From positions 1-26,412 of the IMG/VR virus record IMGVR_UViG_3300028388_003792: a DNA stretch of 26,412 nt; one strand, given 5' to 3'. The notes beneath the pieces are model-generated. The model was not told the DNA's origin and ran no database searches. It was given only the letters and a program-made list of their open reading frames with translations. The stretch's first letter is position 1. The number at the start of each line of letters is the position of its first letter. Below, piece after piece: positions 6,118 through 11,390 of this stretch. Source of the stretch: a virus. A program made the translations under genes and the position numbers.

Positions 6118-6150
6118 CAAAGTGAAAGCTCCATCTACATAGAACTAACA

Positions 6151-6426
6151 TTAGTCATCAGTAACTATTCCATTGTTCCAAATTTCTTCCCCATCCGCTT
6201 CAAAAGCCTCGATGGTAGACCTCCACCCATTCATTGAAAGAGGCATCATTGCAGAAGTTTCCATAAGAGTTTCTACTCTAAGGTCATCAGGATTATTTAC
6301 ATTACTCCACAACCAATTAGAATCATTAATAACCCCTTCTGTAAGGGCTTTTCGCACCTTTACTGCTTCTGCAGCATCATTAATATGTATCCGCTCCCAA
6401 ACGGTTAATTTAAAGTCTATGAACAT
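6151..6426 (-). CDS. hypothetical acidic protein (91 aa)
   Basis: A 91-residue acidic protein (FEADGEEIWNNGIVTDD at the end) with several Trp residues, including S-N-W-L-W-S-N-V-N-N-P-D-D. It starts with a strand (MFIDFKLTVWERIHI) followed by a helix. It is flanked by terminators at 6448-6473 and 6061-6117, making it a stand-alone transcription unit. No family recognised. Confidence 0.6.
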   Translation of the reverse strand: MFIDFKLTVWERIHINDAAEAVKVRKALTEGVINDSNWLWSNVNNPDDLRVETLMETSAMMPLSMNGWRSTIEAFEADGEEIWNNGIVTDD

Positions 6427-6447
6427 AGTGTTTTTATTAAGTTAAAT

Positions 6448-6473
6448 AAAATTTAGGAGCCCTCACTAGCTCC
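6448..6473 (-). terminator. intrinsic terminator (minus strand)
   Basis: GGAGC / GCTCC (arms 6456-6460 and 6469-6473) form a 5-bp stem with an 8-nt loop. On the minus strand the stem is followed by TAAATTTTATTT. It lies 5 bp after the stop of the 43-codon frame at 6479-6610, which supports that frame as a real gene. Confidence 0.55.
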
Positions 6474-6478
6474 AAGGT

Positions 6479-6610
6479 CTAGTCCTGCAGGTAACTGAAA
6501 CCTTCTATGATTACAAATGAGTGAGCATTCGGACACCTGGCATATCGTTGTGCACATGATAGTAAGCCCTCATTATTGCAATAGTCTGTGTGTCTTGAAC
6601 TAAAGCTCAT
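6479..6610 (-). CDS. mini-protein with CCCH-like zinc-finger spacing
   Basis: ATG at 6610 gives 43 residues. Cys11, Cys19, Cys26 and His30 have the spacing C-x7-C-x6-C-x3-H, close to CCCH zinc fingers (C-x8-C-x5-C-x3-H, with variation). Upstream is ACGGGAA, and directly downstream is a terminator-like hairpin. Short length and overlap with a weak plus-strand promoter-like sequence keep confidence moderate. If real, RNA binding would be the first guess. Confidence 0.4.
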   Translation of the reverse strand: MSFSSRHTDYCNNEGLLSCAQRYARCPNAHSFVIIEGFSYLQD

Positions 6611-6685
6611 TTCCCGTATATTTAATGTGCGATTTGGGAATTGTAGCACATTTTAATGTTTATTAACTAGTGGAAAACATATAAA

Positions 6686-6737
6686 ACCATACCAAGGACT
6701 GCATATATATATCATTTACGGTTGTCCTTGGGTTTTA
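6686..6737. terminator. bidirectional terminator-like stem-loop
   Basis: CCAAGGAC (6692-6699) and GTCCTTGG (6724-6731) form a perfect 8-bp stem. The left side is preceded by AAAACC, giving GGTTTT after the stem on the minus strand, and the right side is followed by GTTTTAATT on the plus strand. On the minus strand it lies about 56 bp after the end of the 6788-7066 lipoprotein gene. A second small palindrome (TTAGTA/TACTAA) at about 6758-6775 lies between the two. Confidence 0.65.
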
Positions 6738-6787
6738 ATTATCCGATAAATGATAAATTAGTAAATGATTACTAATATTCACTCTTT

Positions 6788-7066
6788 TCAGCGAGTATTG
6801 TGATGTATCAAATTATTGCAATTCTCATGATGTGTAATAGCTTTACCTGATGATCCATGATAAAGTATGTATTCACAATTATCAATCCTAATGTGTATTA
6901 CTGTATTATTAAAAGATAATTCAACTGATGAAATAACTTGAATAGAGCTATTAACAGGTAGTACTGTAGTTGTTTGAACATCTTCATTAGGATTGTAATG
7001 TCTTTCACCACATGATGTAAATGCAAACATTATTGTAAATACAATTGGCAGAATAAACTGTTTCAT
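6788..7066 (-). CDS. small lipoprotein
   Basis: The start is ATG at 7066, giving MKQFILPIVFTIMFAFTSCGERHY: a classic short lipoprotein signal with lipobox F-T-S-C-G and Cys19 as the lipidated residue. A longer in-frame start at 7168 would bury this signal and run through a strong inverted repeat, so it is rejected. The mature part (about 74 residues) is beta-rich and His-rich near the end (ITHHENCNNLIHHNTR). Possible roles are envelope modification or superinfection exclusion, but there is no direct evidence. A terminator follows at 6686-6737. Confidence 0.75.
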   Translation of the reverse strand: MKQFILPIVFTIMFAFTSCGERHYNPNEDVQTTTVLPVNSSIQVISSVELSFNNTVIHIRIDNCEYILYHGSSGKAITHHENCNNLIHHNTR

Positions 7067-7093
7067 TATTGGTGTATTTTGTTTGTTAAAAAA

Positions 7094-7175
7094 AATAATT
7101 GTGTAAGGACTCCAACCTATGTTTATCCTATGAGATCTTACGAGTTCAATGATAACACTTTTTAACACAATTATT
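7094..7175 (-). other. structured leader: 82-nt stem-loop
   Basis: AATAATTGTGT (7094-7104) and ACACAATTATT (7165-7175) form a perfect 11-bp stem. Inside, GTTTATC and GATAAC make a further stem. It occupies the space directly upstream of the lipoprotein gene (ATG 7066) and on the minus strand is followed by a T-rich tract (ATTTTTTTT). It may be an attenuator or a structured 5' leader. Its length resembles a tRNA, but no cloverleaf can be drawn. Confidence 0.55.
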
Positions 7176-7215
7176 TATTTATAGAATCTGCTATTAAAAA
7201 TAAAATAGCAAACAT

Positions 7216-7289
7216 AACATTTAATCACAATCATCTATGCCGATCTGAGTATGTGCTCCAGCATAAATTATAGATTGTGGTTAAGTGTT
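7216..7289 (-). other. long branched hairpin at the 3' end of the 7281-7499 gene
   Basis: Arms 7216-7232 and 7273-7289 pair at 15 of 17 positions. Inside, an 8-bp stem (ATTTATGC / GCATAGAT with one G.U) and a GAG/CTC tip extend it, so almost the whole 74 nt folds into one rod. It starts at the stop codon of the 7281-7499 gene. No U-run follows immediately, though a second AT-rich hairpin (GCTATT/AATAGC) lies just beyond. It could be a 3'-end stabiliser, processing site or small RNA. Confidence 0.6.
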
Positions 7290-7499
7290 ATTCAAAGCAA
7301 TAGACTTAAATCTATAATAACGATAGATGTAAACTCTTTTTGCTTTGTCTACAGTCTTTTTATTATAAGGCTTACCATCAAGGTAAACTTTACGATTAGA
7401 AAGGCTGGTAACAACTACAACCTTGTTACCAAGTTGTAGAATATCTCCGATGCTGCATTTATTAACTGATCCAGCATTTACAAGTACTTTAAGATACAT
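7281..7499 (-). CDS. hypothetical small beta-rich protein
   Basis: ATG at 7499 gives 72 residues (MYLKVLVNAGSVNKCSIGDI...). The sequence G-D-I-L-Q-L-G-N-K-V-V-V-V-T-S-L followed by K-V-Y-L-D-G-K-P-Y looks like a small barrel (SH3/KOW-like). The longer frame up to 7583 includes the hairpin 7533-7583 and low-complexity sequence and is not favoured. The C-terminal half is basic and Tyr-rich (RVYIYRYYRFKS), compatible with nucleic-acid binding. Single-gene unit with structured RNA on both sides. Confidence 0.6.
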   Translation of the reverse strand: MYLKVLVNAGSVNKCSIGDILQLGNKVVVVTSLSNRKVYLDGKPYNKKTVDKAKRVYIYRYYRFKSIALNNT

Positions 7500-7532
7500 A
7501 ATAGCTATGAATTTATGACGATTGGTGAAATG

Positions 7533-7583
7533 TTGGTTAGTAAAAAAAGGGAAAAGAGTGGATGGATGGATAATACCAACCAA
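7533..7583 (-). other. leader hairpin upstream of the 7281-7499 gene
   Basis: TTGGTTAGTA (7533-7542) and TACCAACCAA (7574-7583) form a 10-bp stem with one G.U. The loop holds a run of seven A, GGGAAAAG and three GGAT repeats. It lies 34 bp upstream of the likely ATG at 7499. Just beyond it are three short AACAAGTA-like direct repeats (about 7585-7606). Confidence 0.45.
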
Positions 7584-7630
7584 GTAATAACAAGTAACAA
7601 CAAGTATTAACTCAATTCCCTTTTAAGCAC

Positions 7631-7656
7631 GCTAGTTTCAGTGTATTAAAGCTAGC
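7631..7656. other. short inverted repeat
   Basis: GCTAGTTT (7631-7638) and AAAGCTAGC (7648-7656) form an 8-bp stem with one G.U and a 9-nt loop. No T-run follows on either strand. It lies in the 224-bp gap between the 7281-7499 and 7724-8098 genes, and could be an operator or RNA element. Confidence 0.35.
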
Positions 7657-7684
7657 CTGATTACAGCTGATTAGTGACATAGCA

Positions 7685-7711
7685 ACTTAAGAAGGAGCGC
7701 TACTGCGCCCC
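7685..7711 (-). terminator. intrinsic terminator (minus strand)
   Basis: Read on the minus strand, GGGGCGC-AGTA-GCGCTCC is a GC-rich 7-bp stem with a tetraloop (7694-7711), followed by TTCTTAAG. It lies 12 bp after the stop of the 7724-8098 gene. Confidence 0.7.
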
Positions 7712-7723
7712 TCCCCCTTGCCT

Positions 7724-8098
7724 CTATGCCTCTGCGGCAACTGGCTTGTCAGCTACCTTGGCTGATGCCTCAGTGCTGCCCTCACCAGGGAGCTGCAACT
7801 CCCAGCGGTGAGATACCTCACGCTCCTCTCCAGCATCGTTGGTCCACGTGTAAGGATCACACTCTACACGGACAACCTGACCTGGGATGACATCACCAAC
7901 CATACCTTCAGCCTCCTCCAGAGTGAGGTCTGGAGAGGGTACACTGGCACTTGGTGGCCTACGCATATACACGTTGCCACTTGCACTACGTACCAGCTGA
8001 GCCGTAGCTCCTTCATTCTCTACAATGAGTGCAACGAATGTAGAGCCATCGGTGTTGTTGGTGCGTTCTGCTGCACCAGTAATAAGAACATTTTGCAT
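7724..8098 (-). CDS. conserved-looking early protein, unusually GC-rich gene
   Basis: A 124-residue protein, first gene of the minus arm. It has an N-terminal beta segment (NVLITGAAERTNNTDGSTFVALIVENEG), a Pro/Ser-rich middle (RRPPSASVPSPD), an acidic patch (LTLEEAEGM), then V-I-P-G-Q-V-V-R-V-E-C and W-E-L-Q-L-P-G, ending in a flexible Ala-rich tail. The beta-strand pattern and disordered tail could suit a small OB-fold, single-strand-binding-type protein, but this is a guess. Its codons are distinctly richer in G/C at third positions than those of its neighbours, as in the capsid gene, which may mean high expression or separate origin. It has its own terminator and a structured leader. Confidence 0.7.
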   Translation of the reverse strand: MQNVLITGAAERTNNTDGSTFVALIVENEGATAQLVRSASGNVYMRRPPSASVPSPDLTLEEAEGMVGDVIPGQVVRVECDPYTWTNDAGEEREVSHRWELQLPGEGSTEASAKVADKPVAAEA

Positions 8099-8130
8099 AA
8101 CTAAGAATTTTAAAATTAAACATTGGGTTC

Positions 8131-8254
8131 AAGACTATGAAAGAGTGCGGTGTGAACTTAAGATTTATTCATCCAGCCGCATTCTCCATAGAGCATATCC
8201 CATAATTTTCATACGGGGATAGCCAAAACTATGAAAGAGTGGGGGGTGATCTTT
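8131..8254. promoter_or_regulatory. structured divergent regulatory region with a repeated 14-mer
   Basis: ACTATGAAAGAGTG occurs twice (8134-8147 and 8228-8241) in the 309-bp gap between the divergent arms. The first copy pairs with CCGCATTCTCCATAG (8177-8191) to form a long imperfect hairpin (5 bp plus 9 bp). A further hairpin TATCCC/GGGATA lies at 8196-8221. On the minus strand this would be the leader of the 7724-8098 gene. The rest of the gap (8255-8368) is an A/T-rich block with runs of A and T and no clear gene. The region is the likely control centre for the left arm and may include its promoter. Confidence 0.5.
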
Positions 8255-8368
8255 TAGATTATACCACACAATCGTCCATAATAAATTTTTAAAATTTTAC
8301 CAAAAAAAATTTTTTCAAACAAAATAGCTATAGAGAATATTAAGTTTAACAAAGTTTTAACATAAATA

Positions 8369-8401
8369 ACTTGACTTTGCTATTTTTATTTTGTATATTT
8401 G
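8369..8401 (+). promoter_or_regulatory. Bacteroidetes-type promoter P1
   Basis: ACTTG (8369-8373), a 20-nt spacer, then TATATTTG (8394-8401). This fits the Bacteroidetes primary-sigma consensus (TTTG at -33 and TAnnTTTG at -7). The ATG of the first right-arm gene begins only 6 nt after the -7 box, so the transcript would be leaderless or nearly so. Confidence 0.8.
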
Positions 8402-8407
8402 TATCGT

Positions 8408-8548
8408 ATGAATAAAAACTCTATAGTTATTAAAGAAGTATACTGTAAAGATTGTAATTGTCCTAGAGAAGAAATAATTATTACTTGTCCTAAGACAGGA
8501 ATACAAGAAACAGCAACATTTGTAACAAATTGCAAAAAATACGACTAA
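8408..8548 (+). CDS. Cys-rich mini-protein (46 aa), first gene of the right arm
   Basis: ATG at 8408 gives 46 residues with five Cys: C-K-D-C-N-C near residues 13-18, C-P near 27 and N-C-K near 42. Pairs of this kind suggest a small zinc knuckle, here with strands between (EEIIITC and TATFVTNC). It starts immediately after promoter P1 and ends 19 bp before the next gene. As the first gene transcribed rightward it might be regulatory, but no family is recognised. Confidence 0.6.
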   Translation: MNKNSIVIKEVYCKDCNCPREEIIITCPKTGIQETATFVTNCKKYD

Positions 8549-8567
8549 TATATAAAAACACATAATT

Positions 8568-8771
8568 ATGGAATTTTTATCTAATCCTTTCTTCATTGTA
8601 CTTGTAGCTGCTGTAGCATTTGCTGTAGGCTACTTGGTAAAACGAAACAACCCTTATATTAAGGGAGTGGATGATTTTATTGATAAAGTAGATGAAGGAG
8701 CAGAAGAAGACATTCAGAAAGCAATTAAGAAACTTCAGAAGAAACTTAAAGAGCTTGAAGAAAATGTGTAA
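8568..8771 (+). CDS. membrane-anchored coiled-coil protein (67 aa)
   Basis: An N-terminal hydrophobic helix (about residues 6-24, FFIVLVAAVAFAVGYLV) is followed by a basic K-R-N-N and then a charged amphipathic helix with heptad character (IQKAIKKLQKKLKELEEN). This anchor-plus-coiled-coil layout is seen in small phage envelope proteins. It is second in the short P1 transcript. A 14-codon Cys-rich frame starts inside its last codons (see findings). Confidence 0.65.
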   Translation: MEFLSNPFFIVLVAAVAFAVGYLVKRNNPYIKGVDDFIDKVDEGAEEDIQKAIKKLQKKLKELEENV

Positions 8772-8808
8772 TGAATGTTCATGTGCTGGAACAGGCATCT
8801 GTAAATGA

Positions 8809-9078
8809 AGTCCTCAAATAGAGGCATTAAGAAAGCTCAACCTAAAGCTAACGGTTAAAAATACGGATAGGGCATAGGTGGCTTAGGGTACTAGAACTGG
8901 TAGTCCCTTTATAACATATAATCCTTTGATGAGATGAGTGGAGAGTGTAAGGGCACTCAGTGAAGCCATCGAGGTTAAATGCACTGTCAAAGGCAAAGTT
9001 ATAAAATAATGTACCAAATTCCTACGGGACAGAGGGATTTTTGTATCCTGTAGTGATATAGTTCTCATGTTATAATAT
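8809..9078 (+). ncRNA. candidate structured non-coding RNA
   Basis: About 270 nt without a credible gene, between the 8568-8771 gene and a strong terminator on the P1 transcript. Visible hairpins in order: CCTC/GAGG (8812-8824), AACC/GGTT (8839-8856), GGG-t-ACTA/TAGTCCC (8886-8907), CCTTTGA/TCAAAGG (8923-8929 with 8987-8993) enclosing GAGTG/CACTC (8943-8958), and CTACGGGA/TCCTGTAG (9022-9029 with 9046-9053). The loop GAACTGG and spacers such as TTAAAAATACGG are unpaired. It is more G/C-rich than the flanking DNA. I find no match to tRNA, tmRNA, RNase P, SRP or 6S hallmarks. It may be a 3' UTR-derived small RNA. Confidence 0.55.
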
Positions 9079-9117
9079 AAAGGTTAATAATTATTTATTT
9101 AATTATTGGCCTTTTCT
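9079..9117 (+). terminator. strong intrinsic terminator
   Basis: AAAGGTTAATAATTA (9079-9093) and TAATTATTGGCCTTT (9100-9114) pair over 15 bp (two G.U) with a 6-nt loop, running straight into TTTTC. It ends the P1 transcript before promoter P2. Confidence 0.85.
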
Positions 9118-9163
9118 TTGCCTTATTGTTAAAATGTTAAAAAAAAGTTAAAGTTTAAGATTT

Positions 9164-9196
9164 ACTTGACTTTTGTGTTTTTTTGTTGTATATTTG
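9164..9196 (+). promoter_or_regulatory. Bacteroidetes-type promoter P2
   Basis: ACTTG (9164-9168), 20-nt spacer, TATATTTG (9189-9196), the same as P1 in boxes and spacing. Only 4 nt separate the -7 box from the ATG at 9201, so the start of transcription should fall at or within the start codon. Confidence 0.82.
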
Positions 9197-9200
9197 TAAT

Positions 9201-9452
9201 ATGAAAAAAATACAGTCTATAAAACAATATGCATTAGCCCTAATAGAAGAAGGGAAAGATAAAGAAGAAGTAGCCTCTGAACTTTATAGTGTATTTGGAC
9301 ATCTGATGATGGGTTACTCAAATGAACTATATGGAATTAAAACTACAGATGACGGAATCGCAATTAGTTATTGGAATATGAATTCTAAACTAAAAGTAAG
9401 TGTTTCTTTAGATGTTAAAGGTAATATAACAGAAGAATCAAGTTATGATTAA
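9201..9452 (+). CDS. hypothetical protein (83 aa)
   Basis: The start is ATG at 9201, directly after promoter P2; an earlier in-frame ATG at 9183 would overlap the promoter. An N-terminal helical segment (IKQYALALIEEGKDKEEVASELY) precedes a beta-rich half (IKTTDDGIAISYWNMNSKLKVSVSLDV). It is the first gene of the long P2 operon and overlaps the next by 8 nt. No family recognised. Confidence 0.65.
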   Translation: MKKIQSIKQYALALIEEGKDKEEVASELYSVFGHLMMGYSNELYGIKTTDDGIAISYWNMNSKLKVSVSLDVKGNITEESSYD

Positions 9453-9801
9453 TAAAGCATTAGAAAAGTTCGCATGGTTTATAATTATAGTATGGACCGT
9501 TTTTGCATCAGTAAATACAGTTTTTTTCTTTAAAGAAAGGTATAAAGATTTAAACCAGATAACAGATAACTTTATTTCTATAGAAGATAAAGGTTATATT
9601 GAAATTGAAAGATATTCTATTGGAGAATTATATGATAGTAACTTTCTTCCAAGAAAACTAGATAGTATTTATCAGCTAGATAAAGATCATTATTATATAT
9701 TGCGTGTTAGGATGGTAAAGGATGGTGTTATTACAGATTATGTTAAATTTAATAGAATAGAAAAAAATAATAAAGGTAATGATAGCAGGACAAGTATTTG
9801 A
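9445..9801 (+). CDS. membrane-anchored hypothetical protein (118 aa)
   Basis: One N-terminal transmembrane helix (about residues 9-28, FAWFIIIVWTVFASVNTVFF) is followed by a soluble domain of about 85 residues with acidic and aromatic residues (IEIERYSIGELYDSNFLP) and strands near the end. It overlaps its neighbours on both sides. Function unknown. Confidence 0.65.
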   Translation: MINKALEKFAWFIIIVWTVFASVNTVFFFKERYKDLNQITDNFISIEDKGYIEIERYSIGELYDSNFLPRKLDSIYQLDKDHYYILRVRMVKDGVITDYVKFNRIEKNNKGNDSRTSI

Positions 9802-10099
9802 AGATAATAATTTTACAGAATTTCGTGAAAGTACGGAATACCATCCAACTAACTACGAAAAACGAACGGACTATTTGAGCGTAGCGAAAGTTGGAAAAGC
9901 AGAATATTTAGTGGTAGCTGAGTATTATGAAGATGGAAAACTAAAAATTAAAGATTACTGGAATGATCCTTTATATTATCCAGAATACTATTTCTTTGGG
10001 AACGTTACTACTGAAGAGGAATTTATAAAGGCATTAGAGGATACAAGATTTGAAACATTCCATGTAGTAGACTTAAATAAGCTATATGAATACAAATAA
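9779..10099 (+). CDS. hypothetical acidic Tyr-rich protein (106 aa)
   Basis: The protein is acidic and rich in Tyr (LVVAEYYEDGKLKIKDYW, then PLYYPEYYFFG), with alternating strands and a C-terminal helix (EEEFIKALEDTRFE). The start AAAGGTAATG is one of the few with a purine-rich leader. It overlaps the previous gene by 23 nt and the next by 14 nt. No family recognised. Confidence 0.65.
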   Translation: MIAGQVFEDNNFTEFRESTEYHPTNYEKRTDYLSVAKVGKAEYLVVAEYYEDGKLKIKDYWNDPLYYPEYYFFGNVTTEEEFIKALEDTRFETFHVVDLNKLYEYK

Positions 10100-10367
10100 A
10101 TCAAATTGGGTATTTCAAAAGTACCTTACAATACGGCAAGACCTTACAAATAATTTTAAAGAAATATTTAATAGGCAACATTATTATACGCATAAATATA
10201 GGGGTGATTTAAATACAGATATTAACGTGGGAATTGATGTCACTCCAAATAAAAATAAATTGGTTCAAATATTTGTCAGAAAGGATGGATATTGGATCAG
10301 AGACCGAATAGAGTTTAATGATAGGGAGATTATTGAACATGATATAAAACATAATTTCTATGATTAA
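10086..10367 (+). CDS. hypothetical protein (93 aa)
   Basis: Mixed alpha/beta protein with a helical N-terminus (WVFQKYLTIRQDLTNNFKEIF) and a strand pair K-L-V-Q-I-F-V-R-K-D-G-Y-W-I-R-D-R-I-E-F. The last motif resembles K-R-D-D-G-W-W-I-F-L-T-V in the 11374-11559 gene, so the two may be distant paralogues. Overlaps both neighbours. Confidence 0.6.
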   Translation: MNTNKSNWVFQKYLTIRQDLTNNFKEIFNRQHYYTHKYRGDLNTDINVGIDVTPNKNKLVQIFVRKDGYWIRDRIEFNDREIIEHDIKHNFYD

Positions 10368-10707
10368 GCGAATTGAAAGAATACTTGAAGAAGCATATTA
10401 TATGAAAAATCAAGATACTCTTGAACTTGATATTACTCAAGACTCATATAGCAATGCTTTGGCAGTAGAAGGATTAAAACAAGATGTACTTCTAGATGGA
10501 CTAGAATACATGGTAGATGATATTATTACAATTAAACAAGGATTTCCAGACGGAAAAACAACTACAGTAAAAGCAACAGTAGATGCAGTAGTGATGGACG
10601 GTAAGGATTTCCGTGAACTACAAAAATTATTAAATGGGCTTTATGAAATCTGGATACAGGAAAAGTATCCGCAAAAAAAAGAAAAAGCTGACCAAGGAGC
10701 ATCTTGA
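10360..10707 (+). CDS. hypothetical protein (115 aa)
   Basis: An N-terminal helix (IKRIERILEEAYYMK) precedes strand-rich D-T-L-E-L-D-I-T-Q-D-S-Y, a central segment with Q-G-F-P-D-G-K-T-T-T-V-K-A-T-V-D, and a C-terminal helix ending in a basic Lys-rich tail. It overlaps the next frame considerably. No family recognised. Confidence 0.6.
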   Translation: MIKRIERILEEAYYMKNQDTLELDITQDSYSNALAVEGLKQDVLLDGLEYMVDDIITIKQGFPDGKTTTVKATVDAVVMDGKDFRELQKLLNGLYEIWIQEKYPQKKEKADQGAS

Positions 10708-10903
10708 GCAGTATAATATGATATTACAGCAGCTAGAAGAAACTGCTATTAAATTATATGCAGATTATCCAGAAGAAGAATATACGGAAGAATTTGTAGA
10801 AGAAAAAGGGAAAGAATATATGGGGAGAGATTTAGATAATATTGAAAAACTTGTAATACTTAGTAAACTCCAGAATGAAAAAGAACAAGTGCGAGAAGTG
10901 TAA
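10634..10903 (+). CDS. hypothetical helical protein (start uncertain)
   Basis: The frame from ATG 10634 encodes 89 residues, but it overlaps the previous gene by 74 nt. Other in-frame starts are ATG 10643 and ATG 10718, the latter giving 61 residues with AAGGAG about 20 nt upstream. The basic KKKKKL region followed by helix (TKEHLEQYNMILQQLEETAIKLY) and acidic stretch reads as one coherent helical protein, which favours an early start. Confidence 0.5.
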   Translation: MGFMKSGYRKSIRKKKKKLTKEHLEQYNMILQQLEETAIKLYADYPEEEYTEEFVEEKGKEYMGRDLDNIEKLVILSKLQNEKEQVREV

Positions 10904-10988
10904 AAAAGAATCCACAACTCTTATAATTACTAAAATAGGAATTTTTTGTGGACCATGTTATTATAAAGAAATAGGAAAAAGTGTCTAA
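10875..10988 (+). CDS. zinc-ribbon mini-protein (37 aa)
   Basis: ATG at 10875 gives 37 residues with two CxxC pairs: C-E-K-C (residues 6-9) and C-G-P-C (25-28). The 15 residues between include a beta strand (TLIITKIGIF). This is the minimal zinc-ribbon form. It overlaps the end of the previous gene by 29 nt and is followed by an overlapping GTG-start frame. Confidence 0.6.
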   Translation: MKKNKCEKCKKESTTLIITKIGIFCGPCYYKEIGKSV

Positions 10989-11112
10989 AATACATATTAA
11001 AGATTTAATAAAAGAAGTTGGAGTAAGAAAAGCTTTTATTCTTTTCCCAAAAAAAACTTGCAATTATTCTAAAATTCCTTTTGAAAAAATGATAAAGAAA
11101 TGTATAAATTAA
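10981..11112 (+). CDS. small basic protein (43 aa), GTG start
   Basis: GTG at 10981 lies inside the last codons of the zinc-ribbon gene (an 8-nt overlap, GTGTCTAA), and the stop overlaps the ATG of the next gene. The 43 residues are basic (VGVRKAFILFPKKTCNYSK, then KMIKKCIN). The overlap pattern fits the operon. Support is otherwise limited. Confidence 0.45.
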   Translation: MSKIHIKDLIKEVGVRKAFILFPKKTCNYSKIPFEKMIKKCIN

Positions 11113-11390
11113 AAGATATATTTGATAGTAAAAATATCAAATCCTTTATAGAAGGAAATTCAAGATATTTTTGGGATAAGTGGATGGGCTCTCCTGCTCA
11201 TATAAAAGAACAGGTTAAATATAGATTGAGTAAATGTGAAAATGATTGTCTACCTAATAACGCTTGCATACAATGTGGGTGTCCTCCTAGAAAGAAAGCT
11301 TTTGCAACTCGATCATGCAATCCAGATAGGTTTCCTAATTTAATGAATAACGAACAGTGGAAACAGTTTAAACGTGAAAACAAAATATAA
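11100..11390 (+). CDS. Cys-rich phage protein (96 aa)
   Basis: Residues about 45-73 hold a six-Cys cluster: C-E-N-D-C-L, then N-A-C-I-Q-C-G-C-P, then R-S-C-N-P-D-R-F-P. An aromatic helical N-terminus (YFWDKWMGSPAHIKEQVKYRLS) precedes it. This arrangement, ending in C-N-x-x-R-F-P, recurs in small proteins of gut Bacteroidetes phages and probably binds zinc. Its role is unknown. Overlaps both neighbours. Confidence 0.7.
   Translation: MYKLKDIFDSKNIKSFIEGNSRYFWDKWMGSPAHIKEQVKYRLSKCENDCLPNNACIQCGCPPRKKAFATRSCNPDRFPNLMNNEQWKQFKRENKI

Noticed and set aside
6594-6624. Fifth plus-strand promoter of the P1-P4 type.
   Set aside because: Spacing is 19 rather than 20 and the first base of ACTTG is missing. 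A hairpin follows immediately and no plus-strand gene lies downstream, so it is kept only as a remark.
6788-7168. Long start at 7168 for the lipoprotein gene.
   Set aside because: It would place 34 residues before a perfect lipoprotein signal and run through an 11-bp inverted repeat; ATG 7066 is better.
7094-7175. Possible degenerate tRNA on the minus strand (acceptor-like stem, T-loop-like TTGGAGT).
   Set aside because: The stem is 11 bp, there is no D-loop GG, the T stem has two mismatches and no anticodon stem of 5 bp can be formed.
7500-7583. N-terminal extension of the 7281-7499 gene to 7583.
   Set aside because: The segment is a hairpin with homopolymer runs and GGAT repeats, and its translation is low complexity.
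7585-7606. AACAAGTA-like short repeats as a CRISPR or iteron array.
   Set aside because: Only three imperfect units within about 25 nt, with no spacers.
8809-9078. RNase P, group I intron, SRP RNA or a known riboswitch.
   Set aside because: None of the universally conserved strings of these RNAs can be found, and there are no flanking exon halves of one gene.
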